In this document: positions 33,784-43,138 of the stretch, piece after piece
Layout: every line of letters starts with the position of its first letter
Position numbering within the stretch: position 1 is the stretch's first letter
Assembly (NCBI RefSeq): GCF_007747655.1
Contig: NZ_CP036274.1
Span: 6,324,001 to 6,388,000 of the forward strand
DNA length: 64,000 bases
Reading direction: 5' to 3'
Origin: Anatilimnocola aggregata
GTDB taxonomy: Bacteria > Planctomycetota > Planctomycetia > Pirellulales > Pirellulaceae
Translations under genes and position numbers: made by a program
Notes under the pieces: model-generated
The model's database searches: none
Told to the model about the DNA's origin: nothing
Seen by the model: only the letters and a program-made list of their open reading frames with translations

Positions 33784-34587
33784 ATGCCGATAGAGTTTGA
33801 CTGCCCAACTTGCCAAACACGAATTCGCACGCCCGACACGGCTGCCGGCAAGCAAGCTCGCTGTCCGCGCTGCCAAACAATTGCTGTGGTCCCCTCAAGT
33901 TCGAATCTGCCGCCACTGCCAGGTTCGGTCTTCCATAGTCCACCGCTAGCAGGGTCATCATCCGGGCCACTGGAGGCGGTGCTCGAACCAACGAACTCAC
34001 CGAATCCTTCAAACGCCTGGCTGCCGCCGCCTGGGGCCTTTGCTCCCGTCGGCACCTCGCAACCAGCTATGTTCACTCCGGGCCTACCACCTGTCAGTGC
34101 CAATCCGTTTGGTGACTTACCCGCCGGTTCCGCGGCACCAAGCAATATCCAGAATCCGTATGCTTCGCCAACAGGTTATGTTGCTCAGCAGGCGCAGCTG
34201 TCAACTGACGAAGTGCGCAGCAAGTTGCTGGGTCCAGCCATTGGGATTTCGCTCAGCGCCGTTCTATCGCTGGGATTCACCTTGCTCATGACGATCATGT
34301 TGGCAGCGGATGAGTCGTTCCGGGATGAATTTCAAGGCGAGAATGCGGCAGAAACAGCTGGCGCTTATTTTGCGGCAATCATGATGTTCGCCTTCGCGGT
34401 CCTCCCTCCGCTGGTTTCGTTGGTGGGCGCGTATGCGATGTTTCGCGGCCGGGGTTTAGTCGCCGCCTGGATTGGGGCGTTCGCGACGTTGATTCCCTGC
34501 ACTCCCTGCTTTTTCATCGGGGCCATATTCGCGGTCTGGGGGATGATCGCCCTCGCCGATTCGCGAGTCAGTAAGGGGATGCTCTAA
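33784..34587 (+). CDS. Zinc-ribbon membrane protein
   Basis: 267 residues. The N-terminus carries a MJ0042-like zinc finger, MPIEFDCPTCQTRIRTPDTAAGKQARCPRCQT, with four Cys, common in planctomycete membrane proteins. A Pro/Ser/Asn-rich linker (~45-135) follows, then three hydrophobic segments: IGISLSAVLSLGFTLLMTIMLA, AAIMMFAFAVLPPLVSLVGAYAMF and GLVAAWIGAFATLIPCTPCFFIGAIFAVWGMIAL. AGGA nine bases upstream supports the ATG. It is three bases before the MOSC gene, so probably cotranscribed. Function unknown. Confidence 0.75.
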   Translation: MPIEFDCPTCQTRIRTPDTAAGKQARCPRCQTIAVVPSSSNLPPLPGSVFHSPPLAGSSSGPLEAVLEPTNSPNPSNAWLPPPGAFAPVGTSQPAMFTPGLPPVSANPFGDLPAGSAAPSNIQNPYASPTGYVAQQAQLSTDEVRSKLLGPAIGISLSAVLSLGFTLLMTIMLAADESFRDEFQGENAAETAGAYFAAIMMFAFAVLPPLVSLVGAYAMFRGRGLVAAWIGAFATLIPCTPCFFIGAIFAVWGMIALADSRVSKGML

Positions 34588-34590
34588 AAC

Positions 34591-35262
34591 ATGGCCACAC
34601 TGCGCTCGATTCAAGTTGCCCTGCCTCAGAATTACGGCAACGCAGGCGCGCATGACGAACACGATCGCCCTTGGACAACGGCCTTCTTCAAACTACCCGT
34701 TACGGGCCCGCAGCAGGTAGGCGAATTAGGAATCGCCGGCGATGGGCAGGCGGACTTGCGGTTTCATGGAGGGCCCGACAAAGCTGTCCTCGCTTACTCA
34801 GCTGACCACTTTCCCCGCTGGCAAACCGAGATTCCACACATTAAGTGGACTTGGGGTGCCTTTGGCGAGAATCTCACCATTGAAGGCTGCGACGAAACGA
34901 ACGTCTGCATCGGCGATGTCTGGCAACTGGGCGGAGTTCAATTCGAAGTCTCGCAGCCGCGGCAACCCTGTTGGAAACTCTCTCGCCGTTGGCGAATCAG
35001 CGATCTCGCCAGGCAAGTCACTCACAACGGCCGCAGCGGTTGGTATGTACGGGTGTTGCAACCGGGTGAGATTGAAGCCGGACAAGAAGTGTTGTTGCTC
35101 AGTCGGCCATTTCCCGAGTGGACAGTAGCACGCGCGAGCCAGATCATGCACCACGAAAAGCAGAATCTGGCGGCTGCCGAAGAGCTAAGCAATTTGCCGC
35201 AGCTGGCGGAGTCTTGGCGCGAGACATTTCGCGAGCGCGTCGCAAAACGTCGTTCTCATTAG
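34591..35262 (+). CDS. MOSC-domain protein (YiiM-like)
   Basis: 223 residues. MOSC domains carry sulfur or bind molybdenum cofactor; YiiM-type proteins act in detoxification of N-hydroxylated compounds. Signatures are ELGIAGDGQADLRFHGGPDKAVLAYSADHFPRW, WTWGAFGENLTIEGCDETNVCIGDVWQLGG and FEVSQPRQPCWKLSRRW with the conserved Cys. An alpha-helical 3-alpha C-terminal domain follows (NLAAAEELSNLPQLAESWRETF). It adjoins the zinc-ribbon gene and is convergent with der. Substrate unknown. Confidence 0.88.
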   Translation: MATLRSIQVALPQNYGNAGAHDEHDRPWTTAFFKLPVTGPQQVGELGIAGDGQADLRFHGGPDKAVLAYSADHFPRWQTEIPHIKWTWGAFGENLTIEGCDETNVCIGDVWQLGGVQFEVSQPRQPCWKLSRRWRISDLARQVTHNGRSGWYVRVLQPGEIEAGQEVLLLSRPFPEWTVARASQIMHHEKQNLAAAEELSNLPQLAESWRETFRERVAKRRSH

Positions 35263-35263
35263 A

Positions 35264-36784
35264 TTATTCTTCGGTCAGATTGACGTCGCTCGAATCGAGA
35301 TCGACCACCTCGTAGTCGCTTTCGCCCAGCACTTCATGATCTTCGTCGTTCCCTTCGTCGAACACCGCGCCAACATCCGTGTCGTCCTCGGGCACCACAT
35401 TCTGCCGACTCTTCTGCGGCCGGCCACTGGCGAGATCTTCTTCCGGCGCTTCACGCCCGCGCAGCCGCTGTTCGCGCCGTTGCAGATAGAGCTTGATCGG
35501 CACTTCGCCAAAGTCCAACTGATCGCGCAGATAGCCGAGCAAATACCGCCGATACGAGGGCGGGAATGCACTCGGCTCGTTGCACATCAACACGATGGTG
35601 GGCGGCTGCGTGCTGACTTGGGTGGCGAAGTAAATCTTGGGCCGTAGCAAACCTTGCAGCGGCGGCGGATGCGAATCGAGCGCGTCGCGTAGCATCTGGT
35701 TCAGCTTGGCCGTCGACACTCGCTGCAGTGACTGCTTGAACAGCATTTGTGCGTGATTGAGCAGCGCCTTCACATTCTTGCCGGTCTGGCCCGTGATGAA
35801 GGCGATCGGCACGTGCCACATGGTCGAGAACGTATCGCGCAGATAATCGACCCATTTTTCGGTCGGCATCTGGCCGTAGAGCAAGTCCCACTTGTTCACG
35901 ACAAAGATGCACGGTCGATAATTATCGGCAATGTATTTGCATAGCTGCTTGTCGACTTTGCTCAGTCGCTGCGAGCAATCGAAAAACAGCAGCACCACAT
36001 CGGCCCGGCGAATGCTCCGCTGAGCGCGGTGAGTGCTATAAAAATCGATATCGGTCTTCACGCTCTTGCTGCGTTTGAGGCCCGGCGTATCGATGGCCAT
36101 GAACGTCTTGCCGTCGAGTTCGAACCGCACATCGACGCTGTCGCGCGTGGTGCCGGGAACTTCGCTGACGATGCACCGTTCGGCACGAGCCAACGTATTC
36201 ACGAACGTGCTCTTGCCGGTGTTGCGACGGCCGACAATGGCCATCTTCATCATCGGCTCTTCGATTTCTTCTTCCTCGGATGTCTGCGGAGGGAGACGCT
36301 CGAGAATCATCCGCAGCAGTTCTTCTTGATGACGATTCTGCTGCGTGCTGACCTTGATGATTTTGCCGCGGCCCAGTTTGTAAAACTCGTCGGCCTGCGA
36401 ATCGAGCGATTCCGCATCAGCCTTGTTGGCAACCAAGATAATCGGCTTGTCGATATACCGCAGCCGCCGGGCGACTTCTTCATCGAGCGGAACTAGACCC
36501 GTGCGGGTATCGCAGACGAATAGCACGACGTCGGCCGTCTCCAGGCCGGTTTCGATTTGGGCTTCGATCTCTTTGGTGAGATTGTCGCAGTCTTCGATGC
36601 CGATTCCGCCGGTATCGACCAGTTCGAAAAACCGCCCCCCCGCTTCCATCAAATAGACGATGCGATCGCGCGTCACGCCGGCGTGGTCGTCGACAATCGA
36701 AATGCGACGACCGGCGAGCCAGTTGAGCAGGCTCGACTTGCCGACATTCGGCCGACCGACAATCACAACCTGGGGGACGGGCAT
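35264..36784 (-). CDS. der: Ribosome assembly GTPase Der (EngA)
   Basis: 506 residues from the ATG at 36784 (MPVPQVVIVGRPNVGKSS). Der has two tandem GTPase domains and a KH-like C-terminal domain and acts in 50S subunit maturation. G1 motifs are GRPNVGKSS and, in the second domain, GRRNTGKST; G3 DTGG and DTPG; G4 NKAD and NKWD. The KH region is KLNQMLRDALDSHPPP...KIYFATQVSTQPPTIVLMCN. About 60 extra acidic residues follow at the C-terminus (EEDLASG, DTDVGAVFDEGNDED), a tail beyond the usual length. The frame opens further upstream but without family similarity. It is divergent from the large dehydrogenase-like gene. Confidence 0.94.
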   Translation of the reverse strand: MPVPQVVIVGRPNVGKSSLLNWLAGRRISIVDDHAGVTRDRIVYLMEAGGRFFELVDTGGIGIEDCDNLTKEIEAQIETGLETADVVLFVCDTRTGLVPLDEEVARRLRYIDKPIILVANKADAESLDSQADEFYKLGRGKIIKVSTQQNRHQEELLRMILERLPPQTSEEEEIEEPMMKMAIVGRRNTGKSTFVNTLARAERCIVSEVPGTTRDSVDVRFELDGKTFMAIDTPGLKRSKSVKTDIDFYSTHRAQRSIRRADVVLLFFDCSQRLSKVDKQLCKYIADNYRPCIFVVNKWDLLYGQMPTEKWVDYLRDTFSTMWHVPIAFITGQTGKNVKALLNHAQMLFKQSLQRVSTAKLNQMLRDALDSHPPPLQGLLRPKIYFATQVSTQPPTIVLMCNEPSAFPPSYRRYLLGYLRDQLDFGEVPIKLYLQRREQRLRGREAPEEDLASGRPQKSRQNVVPEDDTDVGAVFDEGNDEDHEVLGESDYEVVDLDSSDVNLTEE

Positions 36785-36908
36785 GGGGGCGTAAACCGTT
36801 CGAATCGCGGAGAGGTCAAGGACAAGATAACGTTGTATGATACTCCAGAGCAGGCCGATTCGAAATGGCCGCCGCGCGAAACACTCTGCCAAAAACGGAT
36901 GGATAACG

Positions 36909-39900
36909 ATGACGCAACTCGCACCGTACAGGCAAACGTGGCTTGCTGGAGCAATCATGCTGGCGTGGGCGGGGATTGCCGCCGCACAGACTGAAACATC
37001 GACGGCGAGTGCTCCGCTTTTACCAGCCGAGGCCCTGACGAAGTTTCAGCTCGCGGAACCCGATCTGCAGATTGAACTAGCTGCCGCTGAGCCGGACGTG
37101 ATCGATCCGGTGGCGATCCGTTTTGATGAGCGCGGGCGAATGTGGGCCGTGGAAATGCGCGATTACCCGCTCGGTCCTCCGGTGGGAGACAAGCCACTAT
37201 CGCGCATCCGCGTGCTGGAAGATCGGGATGCTGACGGCCGGTTTGAAACGGGAACCACCTTCGCCGAAGGTCTTTCGTTCGTAACCGGTTTGCAACCTTG
37301 GCGCGGTGGCGTGATTGTGACACTGGCCGGACGAATTGCCTGGATGAAAGACAGCGACGGCGACGGCAAGGTCGATATCGACGAAACCTGGTTCACAGGC
37401 TTCGCGGAGCAGAACTCGCAGCTCCGTGCGAATCATCCGCGGCTGGCGCTCGACAACCATGTGTATGTCGCGAACGGGCTGCGGGGCGGAGTTGTCGTGA
37501 ACAAGCGACTGCCGGACGAGAAGCCCATCGATCTGCGCGGACGTGATTTCCGTTTCGATCCGCTCACCGGCAAGGCTGAGGCGATCTCCGGTAACGGCCA
37601 ATTTGGCATGTGCTTCGACGATTGGGGAAATCGCTTCACCTGCACCAACCGCAATCCGGTAATTCACGTCGTGCTGGAAGATCGCTATCTCAAACTCGCG
37701 CCGAAGATCCCAATCGCTGCCGTCGTGCAAGATGTGGCCGCCGCGGGTGAGAAGTCGAAGGTTTTTCCGATCAGCCGTGCCTGGACCACTTCGAACTTGC
37801 ACGCGGGAACCTTCACCGCTGCGTGCGGCGTGCATGTCTATCGGGGCGACACATTGCGTACCGTCATCGATACCAACAGCGTGTTCACGTGCGATCCCAC
37901 GGGTAACTTCGTCCATCGCGAAATCATGACGCCCGACGGCCCCTCGTTCACCAGCAAGCCCGCCTATGAAGGCAAAGAGTTTCTCGCCTCGACCGACGAA
38001 TGGTTCCGTCCCGTTAGCATCGAAACCGGCCCCGACGGCTGCCTGTACATCGTCGACATGTATCGCTGTGTGATCGAGCACCCCGACTTCGTCCCCGATG
38101 AATTGAAGAAACGCCCCGATCAACGGTTGGGGGATGATAAGGGGAGGATTTGGAGAATTGTGCCGAAGAATAGCGTACCAAAAGAACGACGCCAAGCCCC
38201 TTTTGCACGCGAGACGGCATCCTTTTTGACATTCCCAAATCAACTCACCAACGAGAACTCCTGGCAGCGAGAAACGACGCAAAGGCTCTTGCTTACTAAG
38301 GAATTGCTGTCAGAAAAGTCGATCGACGTGACGTTAACGAAAGTCTTGCGGTCGATAGCGCTCGGTGCTGAATCACCGCAGGCTCGCATTCATGCCATGT
38401 GGATTTTGAGGGGCCACGAACAATTGAATGGAGACCTCGTTGCCAAGCAGATGACCGCTATGCAAGCCGACGTTTGTCGGCAATCACTGCTACTCGCCGA
38501 AGGGATGCCGCTCGATGATCTCAAACTCGTACACGCGGCGTTGATAGCGAGACCCGATTCAACGGCACCGCTCCAATTTCAAACGTTCTTGTTCGAGATG
38601 TCTCAATTGCGTTTGTTCGATCTCCCGTCTCCGCCCATTCGCCCGTATCTCCCTTCAGACGGAACGAATCGCTGGCTCCAAAGTGCAATCCTTCTGCGCT
38701 ATCAAGAGCGTTTGCCCGAACTGTGCAGCCGCGCAATCTATTACGATAAAAAGTCTCAATCGCGTGAGTTCTTTTTTCAATTGGCGCAATTTGCCGGCAG
38801 CCAAGGTGCTGACGAAGATGCAGCACTAGTAATGTTGCATCTGATCAACCGAGAGGATGATTCGGAACCGATCAAGACCCAAGTGGCTGTACTCGAGGGC
38901 CTTGCCCACGGCATGAAGAATCGCGGGAAGAATCTGCTTGATGTCTTTCATCGTGAGGCACCTTCTCAATTTGTCCTTGGTGGCGGACTACTCCCCCATA
39001 TTCTGGAAGACGTGGCGACTCTGAAAAACAAGCAGCCGGCTGATGTGATTCAGTCGGCAATTAGAGCGCTCGGTTATATGCCTGCAGAGAGCTCGACCGA
39101 GAGTCTTCTCCTCTCTTTCTCAGCGGTTGGCGATGATCTTAAACCAGCCGTAATCGCTGGAATCGCGCAGCAGGGGAAATATGCCGATGTAACGTGGCAG
39201 GAATTGCTCATAAAATATGAATCACAACCGCTCGGGGTGAAGCGCGCGCTCATCGACAACAGCTTTCGCCGCACTGATGGTCCCAAGCTGTTGATGGAGC
39301 AAGTGGCTGCGGGAGTGATTCAGCCGGCGGAGATCGATCCGCTCCGTAGGAAGCAGTTGCTAGAGAGTAAGGATGCGGCGATCAAGAAGCAGGCTGCAGA
39401 GTTGTTCGCGGCACTCAATCCGGCCAATCGTCAGCAGGCGCTGGAGGAGTATCAGCCCGTGCTCACGCTGGCGGCGGATGGCAACCGCGGCAAGATTGTC
39501 TTCGAGAAGAACTGCAGCAACTGCCATCGCGTCGGCGATGTGGGCGTGAACGTTGCGCCAGACATCAGCGACTCGCGCACGAAAACCGCGGCTCAGATTC
39601 TGGCCGATATCATTCAGCCCAACCGGGCCATCGATAGTAACTTCCTCGGCTACCAGGTGCTCCTCGCCGATGGCACCATCGCCAGCGGACTTCTCGCCGC
39701 CGAAACAAGCACCTCAATCACACTCAAGCAGCCAGGCGGCAAAACGCTCACGCTCGCGCGCGACGAGATCGAACAACTCAAAGCAACCGGTGTCTCGCTG
39801 ATGCCCGACGGCCTCGAAAAGAACATTCCCCCCGCCGACATGGCCGACCTGCTCGCCTACCTCAAAGGCTGGCGCTATCTCGATGGCAAAACGCCGCTGT

Positions 39901-39911
39901 CACCCAAATAG
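36909..39911 (+). CDS. PVC-type membrane-bound dehydrogenase with C-terminal heme-binding domain
   Basis: 1000 residues. A signal peptide (TWLAGAIMLAWAGIAAAQT) precedes a six-bladed propeller of the Pirellula/Verrucomicrobium N-terminal type (FQLAEPDLQIELAAAEPDVIDPVAIRFDERGRMWAVEMRDYP, GPDGCLYIVDMYRCVIEHPDFVPD). The middle ~400 residues are helical, HEAT-like. The C-terminal cytochrome domain holds NCSNCH (Cys869, Cys872, His873), VGDVGVNVAPDISD, ILADIIQPNRAIDSNFLGYQ and LMPDGLEKNIPPADMADLLAYL. The combination is typical of planctomycete secreted sugar dehydrogenase-like proteins; the substrate is unproven. The middle part (38160-39440) has lower GC and different codon use than the flanks, which may mark a less constrained region or domain replacement. 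Confidence 0.9.
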   Translation: MTQLAPYRQTWLAGAIMLAWAGIAAAQTETSTASAPLLPAEALTKFQLAEPDLQIELAAAEPDVIDPVAIRFDERGRMWAVEMRDYPLGPPVGDKPLSRIRVLEDRDADGRFETGTTFAEGLSFVTGLQPWRGGVIVTLAGRIAWMKDSDGDGKVDIDETWFTGFAEQNSQLRANHPRLALDNHVYVANGLRGGVVVNKRLPDEKPIDLRGRDFRFDPLTGKAEAISGNGQFGMCFDDWGNRFTCTNRNPVIHVVLEDRYLKLAPKIPIAAVVQDVAAAGEKSKVFPISRAWTTSNLHAGTFTAACGVHVYRGDTLRTVIDTNSVFTCDPTGNFVHREIMTPDGPSFTSKPAYEGKEFLASTDEWFRPVSIETGPDGCLYIVDMYRCVIEHPDFVPDELKKRPDQRLGDDKGRIWRIVPKNSVPKERRQAPFARETASFLTFPNQLTNENSWQRETTQRLLLTKELLSEKSIDVTLTKVLRSIALGAESPQARIHAMWILRGHEQLNGDLVAKQMTAMQADVCRQSLLLAEGMPLDDLKLVHAALIARPDSTAPLQFQTFLFEMSQLRLFDLPSPPIRPYLPSDGTNRWLQSAILLRYQERLPELCSRAIYYDKKSQSREFFFQLAQFAGSQGADEDAALVMLHLINREDDSEPIKTQVAVLEGLAHGMKNRGKNLLDVFHREAPSQFVLGGGLLPHILEDVATLKNKQPADVIQSAIRALGYMPAESSTESLLLSFSAVGDDLKPAVIAGIAQQGKYADVTWQELLIKYESQPLGVKRALIDNSFRRTDGPKLLMEQVAAGVIQPAEIDPLRRKQLLESKDAAIKKQAAELFAALNPANRQQALEEYQPVLTLAADGNRGKIVFEKNCSNCHRVGDVGVNVAPDISDSRTKTAAQILADIIQPNRAIDSNFLGYQVLLADGTIASGLLAAETSTSITLKQPGGKTLTLARDEIEQLKATGVSLMPDGLEKNIPPADMADLLAYLKGWRYLDGKTPLSPK

Positions 39912-39966
39912 TTCCATCTGCCTTCCACGCCATCGCCACCGCGGCGGTGGTTCTTTGGCTTTTGCG

Positions 39967-41391
39967 CTACCGCGTTCCGAGCACCGCGTACCACACCAGT
40001 CCCACGCCAACCGTGATGGCCAGCGAGACGAGCACGCTCCGCTTGATTGCAAAGATCAATACCATGGCAACGCTCATGCAAAGGAGCGTACCAAACGACA
40101 ACGTGTGCCACTCCGGCGTGAGCCAATGAAGCTTGAAGCCGAAGAGTGGCAAGCTCGATTCATGCACTGTGCGAAACACGGTATGCACGGCCAGCCAGAT
40201 TGCCAAATTCAGAACGACGCCAACAACTGCGGCAGTCACCACTGCCAATCCGGCACTCAGCACCTGACTGCGACGGAGCGTTTCGATCCACGGCGCTCCC
40301 GTCAAGATGTAGAGGAAGCACGGCGCAAATGTCGCCCACACCGTAACCACCGAACCGAGAATACCCGCTGCGAGAGGTGAGAGATGTTCGCCCGGATTGT
40401 GGTACGCGCCCAGAAACGCGACAAACTGCACGACCATAATCAGCGGCCCCGGGGTCGTCTCAGCAAGTCCCAGCCCATCGAGCATCTCCGCTGGCTTCAA
40501 CCAGCCGTATCGATGCACCGCTTCTTGCGCGATGTACGTCAGCACGGAGTAGGCACCGCCGAACGTTACGAGCGCTGCCTTGCTGAAAAACACGCCCTGC
40601 ACGGTAATGACACTGTCACTTCCGAAGATCAAGGCGACCAGGCCGATCGGTAACCACCAAATCGCGAGCCAAACGGCGGCCACAAACAACGTGCGCGACC
40701 AAGTCGCGCGTACCGCGACAACTTGAGGATTAACTTGCTCGCCCGGCTCAATTTTCAAATCGCTAACTTTCTCAGTCCCCTGCTTTGCGTGAGGCTGCAG
40801 CGTTGGGAACCAAAGTGGTGCGAGTCGATGGCCAATCAAGCCGGCCACGCCCGCCGCTAGAATCACCAGCGGAAACGGCACATGCAAAAAGAAGATGGCA
40901 AGGAACGCAACTATGGCAACGGTCAGCATGGCGCGCGTCTTCAGCACGCGTGAGCCAATCCGCATCACGGCTTGCAACACCACGGCGAGAATTGCGGCTT
41001 TCAATCCAAAGAACACCGCATCGACTGCAGGCACTTGTTGATACAGCACATAGACGATGCTGAGTGCCAGAATCGAAACGAATCCCGGCAAGATAAACAG
41101 CAAACCAGCCGTGAGCGCGCCGCGAGTGCCGTGCATCAGCCAGCCGATGTAGGTGGCCAACTGCTGCGCTTCGGGGCCTGGCAAGAGCATGCAGAAATTT
41201 AGGGCGTGGAGAAATCGCGACTCTCCGACCCATTTCTTTTCGTCTACCAGAATGCGATGCATAACAGCAATCTGCGCCGTCGGTCCGCCGAAGCTGAGGC
41301 CCGCAATTCGGAGCCAGGTGGGAAAAGCTTGCCAGTACGTGACTCGCTTCCTTGGCAGCTCGGCAGCGATCTCGTGCATTTCCACGAGCAC
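39967..41391 (-). CDS. chrA: Chromate transporter, two-domain (ChrA)
   Basis: 474 residues from a GTG that overlaps the SDR stop; an ATG four codons later is an alternative. CHR-family transporters export chromate by proton antiport. Each half repeats the signature: residues ~20-190 with WLRIAGLSFGGPTAQIAVMHR, MLLPGPEAQQLATYIGWL and ILPGFVSILALSIVY; residues ~260-440 with LVTFGGAYSVLTYIAQEAV, GLGLAETTPGPLIMVVQFVAFLG and FAPCFLYILTGAPWIETL. About 10-12 membrane helices are predicted. It is downstream of the SDR gene, possibly cotranscribed. Confidence 0.93.
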   Translation of the reverse strand: MLVEMHEIAAELPRKRVTYWQAFPTWLRIAGLSFGGPTAQIAVMHRILVDEKKWVGESRFLHALNFCMLLPGPEAQQLATYIGWLMHGTRGALTAGLLFILPGFVSILALSIVYVLYQQVPAVDAVFFGLKAAILAVVLQAVMRIGSRVLKTRAMLTVAIVAFLAIFFLHVPFPLVILAAGVAGLIGHRLAPLWFPTLQPHAKQGTEKVSDLKIEPGEQVNPQVVAVRATWSRTLFVAAVWLAIWWLPIGLVALIFGSDSVITVQGVFFSKAALVTFGGAYSVLTYIAQEAVHRYGWLKPAEMLDGLGLAETTPGPLIMVVQFVAFLGAYHNPGEHLSPLAAGILGSVVTVWATFAPCFLYILTGAPWIETLRRSQVLSAGLAVVTAAVVGVVLNLAIWLAVHTVFRTVHESSLPLFGFKLHWLTPEWHTLSFGTLLCMSVAMVLIFAIKRSVLVSLAITVGVGLVWYAVLGTR

Positions 41392-42188
41392 TAACCTTGC
41401 CAGCCCGGTGGCATATCGGGCTGTTGCCAGGCGCTCATGCCGCCATCGACAAGCAGCATCTGGCCATGCACATGCTCAGCGACATCGCTGCACAAATAGA
41501 CTGCAGCACCGCCGCACACATCGCTGTGTGGCACCTGGCCGTTCGGCGTATGGAGTTCCATCCAACGCCGGAATCGCTGGTCGCGTTCAATGACCGAGGT
41601 AAGCGGCGTCCGCACGAGCCCCGGTGCCAGGCCGTTTACACGAATTCCTATTGGCGCGAGCGATACGCACAGCGACTTCACCATCGCTTCGATCGCCCCT
41701 TTGGTGGAGTCATAGCAGGTGTGTGTCGGTTCGGCGAGGCGACCGTTGATCGAGCCGATCATGAGCACGCGTCCGGCAACTCGATTTTGGATCCACCGCC
41801 AGGCAAAGCGCTGCGTTAGAAAATAGACCGATGAAACATTTAGCCGCCAGGTCTTCTCCCAAGTCTCAAAGTCCATTTCGAGAAACGGCAGATCGATGTA
41901 AGTACCCGCATTATTCACCAGAATATCGATTGCCGGCATCGCCTTGATGGCCTGCGCAAATAGCGCGTCGACAGATTCGATGGTCGGCCCCGCGAGGTCG
42001 CCGGTGATGAACTCCGCCTGCACGCCGGCCGCAAGGCAATTCTCGATCACTTCTTCTGCATGCTCGTCGCGCTGGCGACCGTGCAGCACAACGTTCGCAC
42101 CAGCCCGCGCAAAGGCCTCGGCAATTGAACGCCCCACCCCTTTTGTAGAGCCGGTGATCAGCGCGGAGTGTCCCTTCAGATCAATCAT
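41391..42188 (-). CDS. Short-chain dehydrogenase/reductase
   Basis: 265 residues, classical SDR. The cofactor motif is LITGSTKGVGRSIAEAFA (TGxxxGxG), then ILVNNAGTY (NNAG), the catalytic Ser in MIGSINGR and YDSTKG (Tyr-x-x-x-Lys), and a C-terminal GQMLLVDGGMSAW. Its resemblance to sorbitol- or gluconate-type SDRs is only general. It overlaps the ChrA start by one base and begins 15 bases after the end of the interrupted PD-(D/E)XK gene, so the three are tightly packed on one strand. Confidence 0.92.
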   Translation of the reverse strand: MIDLKGHSALITGSTKGVGRSIAEAFARAGANVVLHGRQRDEHAEEVIENCLAAGVQAEFITGDLAGPTIESVDALFAQAIKAMPAIDILVNNAGTYIDLPFLEMDFETWEKTWRLNVSSVYFLTQRFAWRWIQNRVAGRVLMIGSINGRLAEPTHTCYDSTKGAIEAMVKSLCVSLAPIGIRVNGLAPGLVRTPLTSVIERDQRFRRWMELHTPNGQVPHSDVCGGAAVYLCSDVAEHVHGQMLLVDGGMSAWQQPDMPPGWQG

Positions 42189-42202
42189 GATGCTTTCATC
42201 GT

Positions 42203-43132
42203 CTACTGGCGGGGCAGATCGTTGTCGCGTCGGCGGAGGCGGGCTTGAAGTTCTGTGACTAAACCTGTGAGTTCTGGCAGTGGCCGAGAAATCAACTCGG
42301 CAGTGCCAGTGGAAGCCTCGCCGAGTAATTCCTGTCGCAGTTGAATGCGGCCGATTAACAAACCTTCGCCGCGTCCTTCCTCACGTCCCTCATTCCGTCC
42401 TTACTCACGTCCCTCGTTTTGCGCATGACGCAGCCGTGCCTGTTCGTCGCGCGCTGCCTTAACTCGGCTTTCGTATAGGATTAACTCTTCTTCCGATTTT
42501 GAGATCATCACCAGCACTCCAATCGCTTCGTAAAAAGCCGCATCGCCGAGCAAGTTTGCCAAGGCATCTAGTTCCATCTCGGGAGCATACTTCAGCAGAA
42601 ATGCCCACTTATCGACCGGCGACATCGCACCTACATTATTGCTCGCTGGCTGAAACTTCGGCAACTCCAGTGTGTGGAACTCGAGATCATTGCTGAACAC
42701 CAAATCGGTCTGATCGCAATGAAGGCGAAAGCTAAGGTGGTACAGGTTCACCGCACGAAACAGCACCTTGTCGAGTACGCAGATGCTGATTGTCGGACGA
42801 AGATGCTCGTATTCCTCGCCATGCTTGATTTGTCGGACGTAGTTCAAGCAATTGTAATAGGTCAGCCGCTCGCACAGAGCTTCGGGAAGCGTCGTTTGCA
42901 TCTCGATATTCAACCGTCGACCGCGATTGTCTCGGGCGAGAACGTCTAACACTGCTTGCTTAGCCGAAAAGTGAGCCTTGTCTTGAATCGGATTGAGTAT
43001 TTCAACATCCGTGACTGGATCGGTAAGTTGGAGCACCGAGTTGAGGAAATGAATCGTGACCGCGGGATGCTCAGGACTTCCCAGCATCCGCTTGAAGGCG
43101 AAATCCACTTTCGGATCGATTCCGGGCGGCAT
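42203..43132 (-). pseudogene. PD-(D/E)XK nuclease family transposase-like protein (Rpn type), nonsense codon in tail
   Basis: The first 243 residues form a complete Rpn/PD-(D/E)XK transposase-type protein: PKVDFAFKRMLGSPEHP at the start, and the catalytic core ...LDVLARDNRGRRLNIEMQ (Asp, then Glu-x-Gln). The frame stops at TAA (42403-42401) inside a Glu-Gly-Arg-Glu repeat. Read through that codon, the same frame continues GRNEGREEGRGEG and then a helical tail to TAG at 42203, about 309 residues in all, the usual family length. A single G-to-T change (GAA to TAA) explains it. The catalytic domain remains intact, so a shortened protein may still work. These proteins act in DNA cleavage and recombination-linked mobility. 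Confidence 0.75.
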
Positions 43133-43138
43133 CGTCGC

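Noticed and set aside
33462-33800. Possible plus-strand gene of 112 residues.
   Set aside because: No ribosome site, Ser/Pro/Arg-rich, and it overlaps the start of the zinc-ribbon gene.
37197-38282. Minus-strand frame of 361 residues.
   Set aside because: Antisense to the large heme-binding dehydrogenase-like gene.
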